Shown here: positions 1-8,240 of the stretch, one piece after another
Layout of the letters: each line of letters opens with the position of its first letter
Position numbering within the stretch: position 1 is the stretch's first letter
Assembly (NCBI GenBank): GCA_964403795.1
Contig: CAYOHP010000051.1
Coordinates: 1-40,435 of the forward strand
DNA: 40,435 bases
Reading direction: 5' to 3'
DNA from: CAYOHP01 sp964403795 [NCBI: uncultured bacterium]
GTDB taxonomy: Bacteria > Muiribacteriota > UBA6191 > CAZXTJ01
Program-made: the position numbers and the translations under genes
The notes under the pieces: model-generated
The model's database searches: none
Told to the model about the DNA's origin: nothing
What the model saw: only the letters and a program-made list of their open reading frames with translations

Positions 1-1094
1 CGCACCGCGGCCCGCTGGGCATCCAGGCCCCCCGGCTCGACCCCCCGCGCCCAGCCTCCCCGCGCCCCTGCCGGGGTGAGCGGGTCGTCCCCGGTCGCCA
101 CGCAGGGGAGACCGGCCGCCAGGAAGTCGAGGACCCGGGTGCGATGGGCGAATCGGCTCTCGAGCGAACGCGGGGCGAGACACAGCCCGACCCGGCACTC
201 GGCGAGCAGGGCCCGGTAGCGGTCCCGGTCGAGCCAGCCTCCGGTGCTGCGGACCGCGGTGCCGGCCAGGCCGGCGGCCCGGGCCCGGGCCAGCAGGTCG
301 CCGTCGGCGGAGAGGTGGCCGGCGGCCCCGGGAGGAGGGGCACCCGGCACCACCAGGGCGTAGCGCTCGTCCTCGGCGTGGAGTTCGGCGGCGACCAGCA
401 GGGCGCTTCGGGCATCGAACCAGGTCCAGGGTCCTCCTCCCCAGGCGAGCCAGCGCTGGGTCGGAACCGTGGACGGGACGATCGGTTCGGCGACCGCGGA
501 GGGGAGATCCAGGATCCTCCCCGCCAGGGTCGGACCGGCCACCACCTCACCGGGGTCGAGGCTCGAGGTCCCCGCGAGCAGGCCCAGGACCAGGTCCCGC
601 TGGGGGGAATTGGCCACCAGGACGGTGTCGGCCTGGGCGGCCAGGAAGCCGGTACGCCGCAGGTTGAAGCGGTAGCGCCGGTCGGCCCGGCCGCGATCGG
701 CGAGGGTCCGGTAGTGGAAGGCGAGCTCGACGGGCAAGGGGTCGTAGAGGTCGAGGACCAGGCGCACCTGTTCGAGCTTCCGTCCGTCGCGCAGCGGCGA
801 GATCCAGGTGCCCTGGGTGACCAGCACGTCCCCGGGTTCGAGCCGACTCGCCGGGGAACCGCGTCCCATGACTTCGAGGGTCGGCCCGGGGATCGCCGGG
901 GCCTCGGCGTCGAGCCCGGGTTCGCGAGCCGGCTCCGGAGGCACGCTCCCCGGCGGGGCCAGCAGGGTCGTCCGGAAGAAGGCCGACAGGGAACCCGCCA
1001 GGTCGAAGGCCCGCCATCCGGCACCCCCCATGCGGGGCGAGAGAGGCTCCGGCGGCACCACCACCACCCGGCCCGTCGGCGGGGAGACGCTCAC
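1..1094 (-). CDS. Glycosyltransferase, GT4/family 1-like (3' end outside window)
   Basis: I read this minus-strand frame from a GTG at 1094 to the window edge: about 364 residues with no stop, C-terminus missing. The start reads VSVSPPTGRVVVVPPEPLSPRMGG, and the R-M-G-G-A-G-W-R stretch resembles the N-terminal donor-fold loop of GT-B enzymes ('RMGGAGIRA'-type). Later come a phrase VLDLYDPLPVE, an FLAAQADTVLVANSPQRD segment (typical of family-1 transferases, where the enzyme is followed by a 'sensed as prior caller' loop) and, near residues 320-345, FAHRTRVLDFLAAGLPCVATGDD, which matches the C-terminal nucleotide-sugar-binding region. It begins 39 bases after the HEAT gene stop and is probably cotranscribed with it. 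No clear Shine-Dalgarno precedes the GTG. Acceptor and sugar are unknown; the family call is good, the exact start less so. Confidence 0.72.
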   Translation of the reverse strand, partial: MSVSPPTGRVVVVPPEPLSPRMGGAGWRAFDLAGSLSAFFRTTLLAPPGSVPPEPAREPGLDAEAPAIPGPTLEVMGRGSPASRLEPGDVLVTQGTWISPLRDGRKLEQVRLVLDLYDPLPVELAFHYRTLADRGRADRRYRFNLRRTGFLAAQADTVLVANSPQRDLVLGLLAGTSSLDPGEVVAGPTLAGRILDLPSAVAEPIVPSTVPTQRWLAWGGGPWTWFDARSALLVAAELHAEDERYALVVPGAPPPGAAGHLSADGDLLARARAAGLAGTAVRSTGGWLDRDRYRALLAECRVGLCLAPRSLESRFAHRTRVLDFLAAGLPCVATGDDPLTPAGARGGWARGVEPGGLDAQRAAV

Positions 1095-1132
1095 GGGCGC
1101 TCGGAGCCCGTCAGGGAGATCCTCACGGGCGG

Positions 1133-3439
1133 TCAGAAGTCCTTGGTGTCGTCGACGTAGCCGTCGTCCTCGGACCCGCCGAGCATCACGAAGGCGAGCA
1201 CCGCCAGCACCATGCCGATGACCACCATGCCGATCAGCTTGCGGCGGTCCTCGTCCGCCCCTGCGCCGGCCGGCGCCTTCCCGCCCCCGCCGCTCTCGCC
1301 GGTGCCCTGCAGGTACTCCATGAATCCCTGCCAGCGGCTGGCCAGGTCGGGAGCCGGGGGGGTCTCGTCGCGGCTCACCGCTACGCTCGGCTTGGGCGGC
1401 GGACGCCCCCAGCCGGCCGGTCCCGCCTTGTCCTTGCCGGCCTCGGATCCGCTCGGGGAGCGCTGGGCCGAGGCCGGTGCCTCGGCGTCGCCGGAGAGCT
1501 TCCCGAGCAGGGCCTGGGCCTCCTCCTCGACCGACTTGGCGATCGCCTCGGCCTCCTCCTCCTCGTCCGCCTCGTGCACGTCGCCGCGCCAGGCGGAGAG
1601 CTTGGCCATGTGGGCCTGGGTGGAGTCCAGGTCCACGCCCGGATTGTTCATGGGCGCGATCCGCTGGTCCTCCAGCAGGTTCAGGGCCGAGAGGGCCTTC
1701 TCCTTGACGTCCTGCTCCTTGTCCTTGAGCAGGAAGTGGAGGATCGGGTCGACCTCGGTGGTCCCGATCTCGAGGGCCGCGAACACCGCCGAGAGGCGCA
1801 TCTGGAGGTCGCCCGACTTCGCCATGCCGCGCAGGGTGTCCAGCACGTTGACGGAGGGATGGTCCTTGAGCGCCACCACCGCGTTGGCCCGGGTGCGGTT
1901 GTCCTCGTCGTCGAGCAGCGGGACGATCGCCTCCAGGGTGGAGTCGTCGCCCAGCATGGCCAGGGCCTCGACCGCGTTGGCCCGGACCCTGGCGTCCTTG
2001 CTCTCGAGGAACTTCACCACCCGGCGGGCGTCCTTCTTGCGACCCAGCTTGCCGACCGCGAGCAGCAGCTTCGCCAGCACCTTGTTGTCGTTCTCGAGGG
2101 GGAGCCGGGCCGCCAGCTGCTGGGAGAGGCTCCGGTCCTTCTGGGCCAGGATCTCGGCCAGGTTCTGCATCCGCACCTGCGGGTCCGGGTCGTGCAGGCC
2201 CCCGACCATGACCTCGGCGGTCGAGAGCTCGAGCGAGTCCTGGTCGGAGGTGCTCGAGTCCTCGATGTCGAGGAACTCCACCGGGGGCTGGGGGAGCGTT
2301 CCCGAGACCGAGGCCGAGGATGAGGCGTTGGGTCCGCTGCCGGGGGCTGCCGGCGGGACGATCGCAGGCGGAGGTGGACGGGATGGCGGGGACGAGGGCT
2401 TGCCCTGCATCTGGGCCGCGATCTGTCGGGCCTTCTCCTGGGCGGCCGCGGCTTCCTGCTGGGCCGCCAGCACCTGGGCCCGCAGCGCCTCGATCTCGGC
2501 ATCCCGCCCCGTGGTGGACCCGGCACCCTGGTCGGCGGGCTCCATGACCAGGCCGTCGGTCGAGGGGGCGGGTCCGTCGAGCTCCCGGGCGGGCTCCTTG
2601 GCGAGTACCTGGGCAGCGGTGGGGTTGCCCTTGCGGGCCAGGTGGACGAGGGCCTTCACCGCCTCCCGGCGGATCCGCTCGTCCTTGTCCCCCTGGCGGA
2701 CCTGGACCAGCAGCTTCACGAACTCGGGGCTGGAGATCCGGGCGCAGGCGCGCACCGCGGCCTTGCGCGGCCAGCTCCGGGAGGAGCCGATCATGCGTTC
2801 CAGCAGCTTCTGCAATCGAGGCTTGCCGAGTTTCACCAGGGACTCGAAGGCCTTGGCCCGCACCTCCTTGTCCCGGTCCTGGAGCATGGCCACCAGGGTC
2901 GGGTAGACGGAGGGGTCCTTCAGGTAGCCCAGGCCCTTGATGGCGGCCCGGCGGACCTCCGGGGAGGGATCCTGGAGCCGGGCCAGGAGCGCCCCGCCGT
3001 GGCCCTTGCCGCCCAGGACCCCGAGGGTGACGCAGAGCTCGCCCACCACCCCGGTGTCGGTCTCCTTCTCGAGGGCCCGGGCGAGCAGCGGGAGGGCCCG
3101 GGCGTCCCTGTGGGCCAGGGCGCTGCGCACACCCCGCAGGCGACGCTGGGCGTCGGGGTCGGTGAGCCGCGACTCGAGCCGGCCGAGATCGAGGGCCTGG
3201 ACCTTCCCGCCGGTCTCGGCCGCGGACCGGGCGGCTCCGAGCACCTGGCGGAGCTTGAGGGAGCCCTCCTTGGCCATGAAGCGGATCCGGAGGTTGTCCT
3301 CGTGCTGGGAGGCCCGCTCCAGGGCGATCAGGGCCTCGGGACGCCCGGACGCGATCAGGTGCGGGATGGCGGCCTCGCGCTCCCGCTCCTCGTCGCTCTC
3401 GATCGCCTGGAGGGCAGCCGCCAGGCTCGGGGGGCTCAT
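1133..3439 (-). CDS. Tail-anchored HEAT-repeat protein
   Basis: This 768-residue protein starts at the ATG of MSPPSLAAALQAIESDEE; the open frame continues upstream, but that part has shadow-like Arg/Pro-rich composition. Residues 1-260 are HEAT repeats (DPSPEVRRAAIKGLGYLKDP, RDKEVRAKAFESLVKLGKP). About 313-345 is an Ala/Gln/Glu coiled coil, followed by a Pro/Ser linker. A second HEAT block spans about 400-595 (SKDARVRANAVEALAMLGD). After another acidic and Pro-rich linker a single membrane segment lies near 736-756 (IGMVVIGMVLAVLAFVML), with an acidic tail of about 13 residues. There is no signal peptide, so the bulk should be cytoplasmic and anchored by the C-terminus. HEAT repeats usually serve as protein-binding scaffolds; the partner is unknown. 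A TACCTT box ends 7 bases before the ATG with no Shine-Dalgarno, so the mRNA may be leaderless. Confidence 0.85.
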   Translation of the reverse strand: MSPPSLAAALQAIESDEEREREAAIPHLIASGRPEALIALERASQHEDNLRIRFMAKEGSLKLRQVLGAARSAAETGGKVQALDLGRLESRLTDPDAQRRLRGVRSALAHRDARALPLLARALEKETDTGVVGELCVTLGVLGGKGHGGALLARLQDPSPEVRRAAIKGLGYLKDPSVYPTLVAMLQDRDKEVRAKAFESLVKLGKPRLQKLLERMIGSSRSWPRKAAVRACARISSPEFVKLLVQVRQGDKDERIRREAVKALVHLARKGNPTAAQVLAKEPARELDGPAPSTDGLVMEPADQGAGSTTGRDAEIEALRAQVLAAQQEAAAAQEKARQIAAQMQGKPSSPPSRPPPPAIVPPAAPGSGPNASSSASVSGTLPQPPVEFLDIEDSSTSDQDSLELSTAEVMVGGLHDPDPQVRMQNLAEILAQKDRSLSQQLAARLPLENDNKVLAKLLLAVGKLGRKKDARRVVKFLESKDARVRANAVEALAMLGDDSTLEAIVPLLDDEDNRTRANAVVALKDHPSVNVLDTLRGMAKSGDLQMRLSAVFAALEIGTTEVDPILHFLLKDKEQDVKEKALSALNLLEDQRIAPMNNPGVDLDSTQAHMAKLSAWRGDVHEADEEEEAEAIAKSVEEEAQALLGKLSGDAEAPASAQRSPSGSEAGKDKAGPAGWGRPPPKPSVAVSRDETPPAPDLASRWQGFMEYLQGTGESGGGGKAPAGAGADEDRRKLIGMVVIGMVLAVLAFVMLGGSEDDGYVDDTKDF

Positions 3440-3446
3440 GCGACCC

Positions 3447-3452
3447 AAGGTA
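3447..3452 (-). promoter_or_regulatory. -10-like box of the HEAT-repeat gene
   Basis: Read on the minus strand the box is TACCTT, ending 7 bases before the ATG at 3439. With 17 bases of spacer the upstream hexamer is TGGCGA, a weak -35. Transcription would begin at or next to the start codon. Confidence 0.45.
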
Positions 3453-3507
3453 GCACCGGATCCGGGTCCTCGCCACGCGAGCGAGGGGCCTCCGCACGGA
3501 TCCCCGG

Positions 3508-4158
3508 CTATTGCGCGGAGACTTCGGCGGCGATCCTGGCGAGGTCTTCGCGGGTGTCGACATCGGAGAGGGCCGCGGAGAGGACTCCGGCGGACCGGCC
3601 CAGGCGGTCCGGCCCCAGCCAGACGGCTCCGGCTTCCTCCAGCCAGCGGCGCGGTCCGGGGAGGTCGGGCGGTTCCAGGGGAGCGAGCAGGGTTGCACCC
3701 GCGGGACCGACCGCGGCCGGGAGCGGGTACCGGTCGCCGGCGACTTGGATGGCGGCTGCGGGGGCGGACTCCCGGCCTTCCCACAACGAGAGGAGGAGAG
3801 TGGCGTCGAGGAGGGGCATGTCGCCGGCGGTGACCAGGAAGCCCCCGGGCGAGACCCGGGCCAGGGCGATCCAGCCCGCCAGGGGGCCGTGGCGCTCCTG
3901 CCAGGGATCGGGGAGGTGGGTCCAAGCCTCCGGGACCGCCAGGCCCGGGGGAAGGGTGCCGACCAGGAAGCGGCGGGCCGCGACCGGGGAGAGGCGGGCC
4001 GCCACCCGGACCAGCAACGGGGTGCCGGCGAGGTCGGCGGAGAGCTTCGAGCCCCCGAAGCGGCGGCTCTCGCCGCCCACCAGGAGGCCCAGGGCGGGGG
4101 GCTCCGACTCCGGGTCGGGGGCGTCGGGCGAGCGCCGGTCAGTCGGCGAGCAGGTCAT
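3508..4158 (-). CDS. mobA: Molybdenum cofactor guanylyltransferase (MobA-like)
   Basis: MobA transfers GMP from GTP to molybdopterin to make the guanine dinucleotide form of the cofactor in the cytoplasm. The 216-residue protein has the nucleotide-binding signature at about 24-40 (GLLVGGESRRFGGSK, the LxGGxSxRxGxxK motif), the metal-binding VTAGDMPLLD near 110 and the C-terminal DVDTREDL typical of MobA ('NVNTPEDL'). Length is slightly above the usual 190-200 residues because of a polar N-terminal extension of about 20 residues. Its ATG lies 20 bases inside the end of pyrC, so translation is probably coupled. A MobA gene directly behind pyrBC is unusual. Related nucleotidyltransferases such as MocA share the fold, so the guanylyl specificity is inferred. 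Confidence 0.82.
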   Translation of the reverse strand: MTCSPTDRRSPDAPDPESEPPALGLLVGGESRRFGGSKLSADLAGTPLLVRVAARLSPVAARRFLVGTLPPGLAVPEAWTHLPDPWQERHGPLAGWIALARVSPGGFLVTAGDMPLLDATLLLSLWEGRESAPAAAIQVAGDRYPLPAAVGPAGATLLAPLEPPDLPGPRRWLEEAGAVWLGPDRLGRSAGVLSAALSDVDTREDLARIAAEVSAQ

Positions 4159-5437
4159 GCCAGACGCCCGCCACGAAGGTGTGCAGCGCCCGGCCCCGGA
4201 GCTCGCGGCCCAGGTACGGGGTGTTCTTCGACTTGGAGGCGAGCCGGTCGGGGGCCACCGTCCAGCGGGCCCCGGGGTCGAAGATGGTGAGGTCGGCGTC
4301 CCGGCCGATCTCGATCGAGCCCCGGTCGGGGAGACCGAGGACCCTGGCCGGTCCCAGCGAGAGCCGGTCGACCAGGTCGAGCAGCGGCATCCCCATCTCG
4401 TGGTGGAGCCGGCTCACCAGGATGGCCAGCGCGGTCTCGAGGCCGTTGATGCCGAAGGGGGCGAGCGGGAACTCCTGGGACTTCTCCTCCGAGGTGTGGG
4501 GCGCGTGGTCGGTGGCGATCACCGGGATGATGCCCTCGAGCACCGCCTCGACCACGGCGCGGCGGTGGAGGTCGGGGCGGAGCGGGGGGTTCACCTTGGC
4601 GGCGGTGTCGAAGCCGTCGACCTCCTCGTCGGTCAGGTCGAGGTGGTGGGGACATGCCTCGGCGGTGACCGGGAGACCCTTCTCGCGGGCGGTCCGCAGC
4701 AGGTCGACGCTCTGGGCGGTCGACACGTGGGCGGCGTGGTAGCGGACCCCGGTGCGCTCGACCAGCAGGAGGTCGCGGGCCAGCATCACGCTCTCGGCCT
4801 CGGGGGGGATGCCCTTCAGGCCCAGCCGGCAGGAGACCACGCCCTCGTGCATCGAGCCGCCGCCCGAGAGGGTCTCGTCCTCGAGGTGCTGGATGAAGGG
4901 CCGGTCGTGCATGCGGCAGAACTGCATGGCCCTGAGCGTCACGGCCGCCGACTGCACGCCCTTGCCGTCGTCGGAGAAGGCCACGCAGCCCGCCGCCACC
5001 AGCTCGCCGTACTCGGCCAGCTCCACGCCCTGCAGGCCCTTGGTGAGCGCCCCGATCGGGTAGACCGGGCAGAGCTTGCCCTTGGCGCGGTTCACCTCTT
5101 CGACGTGGTTGCCCCGGTCCAGGACCGGCTGGGTGTTGGGCATGCAGGCCACGCCCGTGAAGCCGCCCTTCACCGCGGCCCGGGTGCCGGTCTGGATGGT
5201 CTCCTTGTGCGACTGGCCGGGCTCGCGCAGGTGGACGTGCATGTCGAAGAACCCCGGCGCCACGCACTTGCCCTTCAAGTCGAGTTCGGTCACGCCCCGG
5301 GAGGGCGGCAGGCTCCGGTCGATGGCGGTGATCCGGCCCTCGTCGATCCGGAGGTCGCGGACCTCGTCGATCCTCCGGGTGGGGTCGAGGAGCCGGGCTC
5401 CGCGCAGGATCAGGGTCTCGCGGCCGCGGTTCCTCAC
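4139..5437 (-). CDS. pyrC: Dihydroorotase, class I
   Basis: Dihydroorotase closes carbamoyl aspartate to dihydroorotate, third step of de novo pyrimidine synthesis. The 432-residue length fits the class I (about 430 residues) rather than the short E. coli type. Near residues 60-75 is the zinc motif DMHVHLREPGQSHKE, then ACMPNTQP (substrate binding), AFSDDGKGV (whose Asp is a metal ligand in class I enzymes), AAHVSTAQSV and, near 309, ATDHAPHT with the catalytic Asp. Metal-binding histidines are all present. I chose the GTG at 5437 because it overlaps the pyrB stop as GTGA and gives the normal N-terminus (RGRETLILRGARLLDP). PyrC and PyrB of this type often form a complex; the gene order here is consistent with that. 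Confidence 0.95.
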   Translation of the reverse strand: MRNRGRETLILRGARLLDPTRRIDEVRDLRIDEGRITAIDRSLPPSRGVTELDLKGKCVAPGFFDMHVHLREPGQSHKETIQTGTRAAVKGGFTGVACMPNTQPVLDRGNHVEEVNRAKGKLCPVYPIGALTKGLQGVELAEYGELVAAGCVAFSDDGKGVQSAAVTLRAMQFCRMHDRPFIQHLEDETLSGGGSMHEGVVSCRLGLKGIPPEAESVMLARDLLLVERTGVRYHAAHVSTAQSVDLLRTAREKGLPVTAEACPHHLDLTDEEVDGFDTAAKVNPPLRPDLHRRAVVEAVLEGIIPVIATDHAPHTSEEKSQEFPLAPFGINGLETALAILVSRLHHEMGMPLLDLVDRLSLGPARVLGLPDRGSIEIGRDADLTIFDPGARWTVAPDRLASKSKNTPYLGRELRGRALHTFVAGVWHDLLAD

Positions 5438-6381
5438 GGGGTCTCGTCCTCCTCGCCCCGCTTCTCGGGGGTCTCGAGCAGGGCCATCACCGCCATGCGG
5501 ACCGCGATCCCGTTGGTCACCTGCTTCTCGATCACCGAGGCGGGGCCGTCGGCCACCTGGTCGGTGATCTCGATGCCGCGGTTCATGGGGCCGGGGTGCA
5601 TCACGATGGCGTCGGGCCGGGCGAAGCGCATGGCCTCGGCGTCGATCTGGTAGCGCCGGATGTAGTCGCCGAGGCTGGGGATCAGGCCCTGGTCCATGCG
5701 CTCCCGCTGCATCCGCAGTGCCATCACCACGTCGGCGTCCCTGAGGCCCTCCTCGAGCGAGTGGTGGACCAGGGCGCCCAGCGACGCCATGGCCTCCGGC
5801 ACCAGGGTGGGAGGGCCCACCACCCGGACCTCGGCGCCGCAGGTGCGGAGCACGTGCAGGTTGGAGCGCACCACCCGGGAGTGGGCCACGTCGCCCACGA
5901 TCGCCACCTTCAGGCCCTCGATCCTGGGCTTGTGGTCGAGGATGGTGCGCAGGTCGAGCAGGGCCTGGGTGGGATGGGCATGGGCCCCGTCGCCGGCGTT
6001 GATCACCGAGGCCCGGGTCGAGGCCGCCACCTTGTCGGCCGCTCCCGGCGAGGCGTGGCGCACCACGAAGATGTCGACGCCCATGGCCTGCAGGGTGCGG
6101 ACCGTGTCCTCCAGGCTCTCGGCCTTGCTCACGCTGGAGCCGGTCGAGCCGAAGGAGATCACGTCGGCGGAAAGGCGCTTGGCGGCCAGCTCGAAGGAGT
6201 TGCGGGTGCGGGTCGAACTCTCCCAGAAGGCGGTGCACACGGTGCGGCCCTCCAGGATGGGGAGGCGCTTCTTGGGCCGGCGCAGCACCGAGGCCATCTC
6301 GGCGGCCCGGGCCATGACCAGCTCGATCTGGGCCCGGGTGAGCCCGGCAGTGTCGAGCAGGTGTCGGCCGAGGAGCGCCAT
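5434..6381 (-). CDS. pyrB: Aspartate carbamoyltransferase catalytic chain
   Basis: ATCase joins carbamoyl phosphate and aspartate, the committed step of pyrimidine synthesis, in the cytoplasm. The 315-residue chain has the carbamoyl-phosphate loop FWESSTRTRNSFE near residue 50, a TGSSVSKAESLEDT loop, VVRHASPGA, HPTQALLDL and the VGDVAHSRVVRSN segment that starts the aspartate domain, then VMALRMQRER and VMHPGPMNRG. All are standard. No pyrI regulatory chain lies nearby. The ATG at 6381 has no Shine-Dalgarno, but a strong TTGAAC-N17-TAGCAT promoter ends 8 bases upstream, so the transcript probably begins at or beside the start codon. It is the first gene of pyrB-pyrC-mobA. Confidence 0.96.
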   Translation of the reverse strand: MALLGRHLLDTAGLTRAQIELVMARAAEMASVLRRPKKRLPILEGRTVCTAFWESSTRTRNSFELAAKRLSADVISFGSTGSSVSKAESLEDTVRTLQAMGVDIFVVRHASPGAADKVAASTRASVINAGDGAHAHPTQALLDLRTILDHKPRIEGLKVAIVGDVAHSRVVRSNLHVLRTCGAEVRVVGPPTLVPEAMASLGALVHHSLEEGLRDADVVMALRMQRERMDQGLIPSLGDYIRRYQIDAEAMRFARPDAIVMHPGPMNRGIEITDQVADGPASVIEKQVTNGIAVRMAVMALLETPEKRGEEDETP

Positions 6382-6389
6382 GGGTCGCG

Positions 6390-6418
6390 ATGCTACGCCC
6401 CGGTCCTGGGGGGTTCAA
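6390..6418 (-). promoter_or_regulatory. Sigma70-type promoter of pyrB-pyrC-mobA
   Basis: On the minus strand the -35 is TTGAAC (6413-6418), the spacer is exactly 17 bases and the -10 is TAGCAT (6390-6395). The predicted transcription start is about 6382-6383, immediately before the pyrB ATG at 6381. No attenuator or PyrR-type leader can fit. Confidence 0.65.
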
Positions 6419-6427
6419 GGAGGGCGG

Positions 6428-6433
6428 TATCCT
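6428..6433 (+). promoter_or_regulatory. -10-like box of the kinase gene
   Basis: TATCCT stands out in the divergent spacer. It would place a start near 6441, ahead of a G-rich Shine-Dalgarno-like run and the TTG at 6458. No good -35 is visible; the pyrB -35 lies 10 bases away on the other strand. Confidence 0.35.
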
Positions 6434-6457
6434 GGACTCCGCTCCGAGGGGGGCCGG

Positions 6458-8233
6458 TTGGGTCGAAGGTCTGGATTCCGGATGGCGGTCGCTGCCCTGG
6501 TGGCGGGCGCGGTCTCCGCCTGGGCCGACGACGGCCCGGATCGCGCCCGGATCGCCGCCCAGGCGAAGCGGATCCAGGGGCAGGCGGTGGCCCTGCTCGC
6601 CGAGGTCGGCAACGTGCCGTTCTCGGCGGGCGAACCGAAGCCCGACCTCGCCTCGGTGGCGGCCTCGGGTCCGTTCCGGGGCTCCGCGGGCATGGGTCCG
6701 GCGGTCACCCCGGTGGACGACGAGGGTCTCGAATCCGGCGACCTCGGCGAGCAGTCCTGCTGGCTCGACTTCCTGGAGGCGATCCTGGCGGGCTTCGACC
6801 GGGCCCGGAAACGCCCGGCGACCCTCCTCGAGGTCGCCGCCGACGATCGCCTGGCGGGGGACTGGTTTGCGGTCCAGCTCGGCGGCTATGGGCACTACCC
6901 CCCGCCGCCCTCGGTGGCGACCCGCCGGACCCTGGTCTGCGTCTGGCTGGTGGCGAGCGGGCGCATCGACCGGCGTGACATGGAATCGGCGGCTGCCTTC
7001 GTCCGGGGTGTCGCCCAGGCCGGCACGGGCTGGCCGACGCCCATGTCCCCCGAGGCGGTGCATTGGCTCGCCCAGCGGCTCGGCGGTGGGCCCGCGGGCC
7101 CCGGGGTGCCGGGGAACCCGGGACGCTCGGGGGGCGCAGTGCGGCAGGATCGACCGGGAGGCTCCGGGAGGGATCCCTTGCCGGGAGCCCCGGCCGGGAC
7201 CTTCGCCGGGCCCCCGCCGATGCCCCCGCTCTGGCTCCTGGGGCTGCTCTCCGCGGTGGCCCTGGGGGCGACCTGGAGATGGCGCAGGCCAGGAACCGGC
7301 GACACGACCCGGAGGAGGGTCGGGGAAGCGACCGGTGGATCGGGAGCGGGAGAGCCGACGATGCCGCGCTCCACGGTCGGGGGCGCGCCTCCCGGCCTTC
7401 CTCCGAGATTCACCCGGATCGAGCGGGTGGCCGGGGGAGGGATGGGCGAGATCTACCGGGCCGAGGATTCGCTGCTGGGGCGCACCGTGGCGATCAAGCG
7501 GGTGGGGTTCGGTGACGAGGCATCCCCGGCGATGGTGGAGCGCTTCCACCGGGAGGCCCGGGCGCTGGCCCGGCTCGACCATCCCGGGATCGTGCGGATC
7601 CACGACGTGGACCTCGGCGAGCGGCCATGGTTCGTCATGGAATGGCTCGAAGGCCGGACCCTGGAGGAGTGGCGGCGCGGCCTCGACAAGCTCGGTGCGG
7701 TCGAGGTGGCGCAGCTGGGGATCGAGCTCCTGGAAGCGCTCGGACACGCCCACGGGCAGGGAGTGGTGCATCGGGACCTGAAGCCGTCGAACGTGATCCG
7801 GCTGGAGAGCGGGGCCCTGAAGCTGGTCGACTTCGGGATCGCCCGCCTGGTCGACACCAGCACCTTCACCGGCGAGGGCGCGGTGCTGGGGACCGCTGCC
7901 TACATGTCGCCGGAGCAGATCCAGGGCAAGCCGGTGGACCGGAGGAGCGACCTGTGGTCGGTGGGGGCGCTGCTCTACCGACTGCTGGTGGGGCGGGCGC
8001 CCTTCGAGGGCATCGAGCTCATGGCCCGGGTGTTCCGGCTCCCCGATCCGCCGAGCGCGGTGGATCCCGGGGTGGGCACCGCTCTCGACGGGATCCTGGC
8101 GCGGGCCATGGCGGTGCGGCCGGAGCAGCGCTATCCGGATGCCCGGGCCTTCGCCGAGGCCCTGCGGCGGGTGGCCGAGCCCCCGGTCGGAGCGGCGGCC
8201 GGCGACGACGAGGGGCCGACCTCGCTGGGGTAA
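6458..8233 (+). CDS. Receptor Ser/Thr protein kinase with C-terminal kinase domain
   Basis: The kinase domain occupies about residues 318-585 of 591. It has the Gly loop GGGMGEIYRA, Lys 347 in VAIK, the catalytic loop HRDLKPSN (Asp 440), the metal-binding DFG Asp 458 and MSPEQIQG of the activation segment, so it should be active. The order is inverted relative to PknB: a signal-peptide-like N-terminus ends in VSAWADD, about 230 residues then lie outside, one membrane segment (PLWLLGLLSAVALGATWRW, about 258-275) crosses, and the kinase is cytoplasmic. The outer domain (WFAVQLGGYGHYP) is not recognised. I chose TTG 6458 because it supplies the arginines of a normal signal peptide (GRRSGFR); the ATG at 6482 gives 583 residues and an uncharged n-region. 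The gene is divergent from pyrB. Confidence 0.85.
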   Translation: MGRRSGFRMAVAALVAGAVSAWADDGPDRARIAAQAKRIQGQAVALLAEVGNVPFSAGEPKPDLASVAASGPFRGSAGMGPAVTPVDDEGLESGDLGEQSCWLDFLEAILAGFDRARKRPATLLEVAADDRLAGDWFAVQLGGYGHYPPPPSVATRRTLVCVWLVASGRIDRRDMESAAAFVRGVAQAGTGWPTPMSPEAVHWLAQRLGGGPAGPGVPGNPGRSGGAVRQDRPGGSGRDPLPGAPAGTFAGPPPMPPLWLLGLLSAVALGATWRWRRPGTGDTTRRRVGEATGGSGAGEPTMPRSTVGGAPPGLPPRFTRIERVAGGGMGEIYRAEDSLLGRTVAIKRVGFGDEASPAMVERFHREARALARLDHPGIVRIHDVDLGERPWFVMEWLEGRTLEEWRRGLDKLGAVEVAQLGIELLEALGHAHGQGVVHRDLKPSNVIRLESGALKLVDFGIARLVDTSTFTGEGAVLGTAAYMSPEQIQGKPVDRRSDLWSVGALLYRLLVGRAPFEGIELMARVFRLPDPPSAVDPGVGTALDGILARAMAVRPEQRYPDARAFAEALRRVAEPPVGAAAGDDEGPTSLG

Positions 8234-8240
8234 CGGGTCC

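Noticed and set aside
144-1160. A plus-strand open frame across the glycosyltransferase
   Set aside because: Gly/Pro-rich shadow; the minus frame carries glycosyltransferase motifs and continues off the window.
2642-5653. A plus-strand open frame of about 1,000 codons antisense to the HEAT gene, mobA and pyrC
   Set aside because: The translation is low-complexity Gly/Ala/Arg/His-rich text without motifs; pyrC and mobA on the other strand are certain. It is a consequence of high G+C at third positions.
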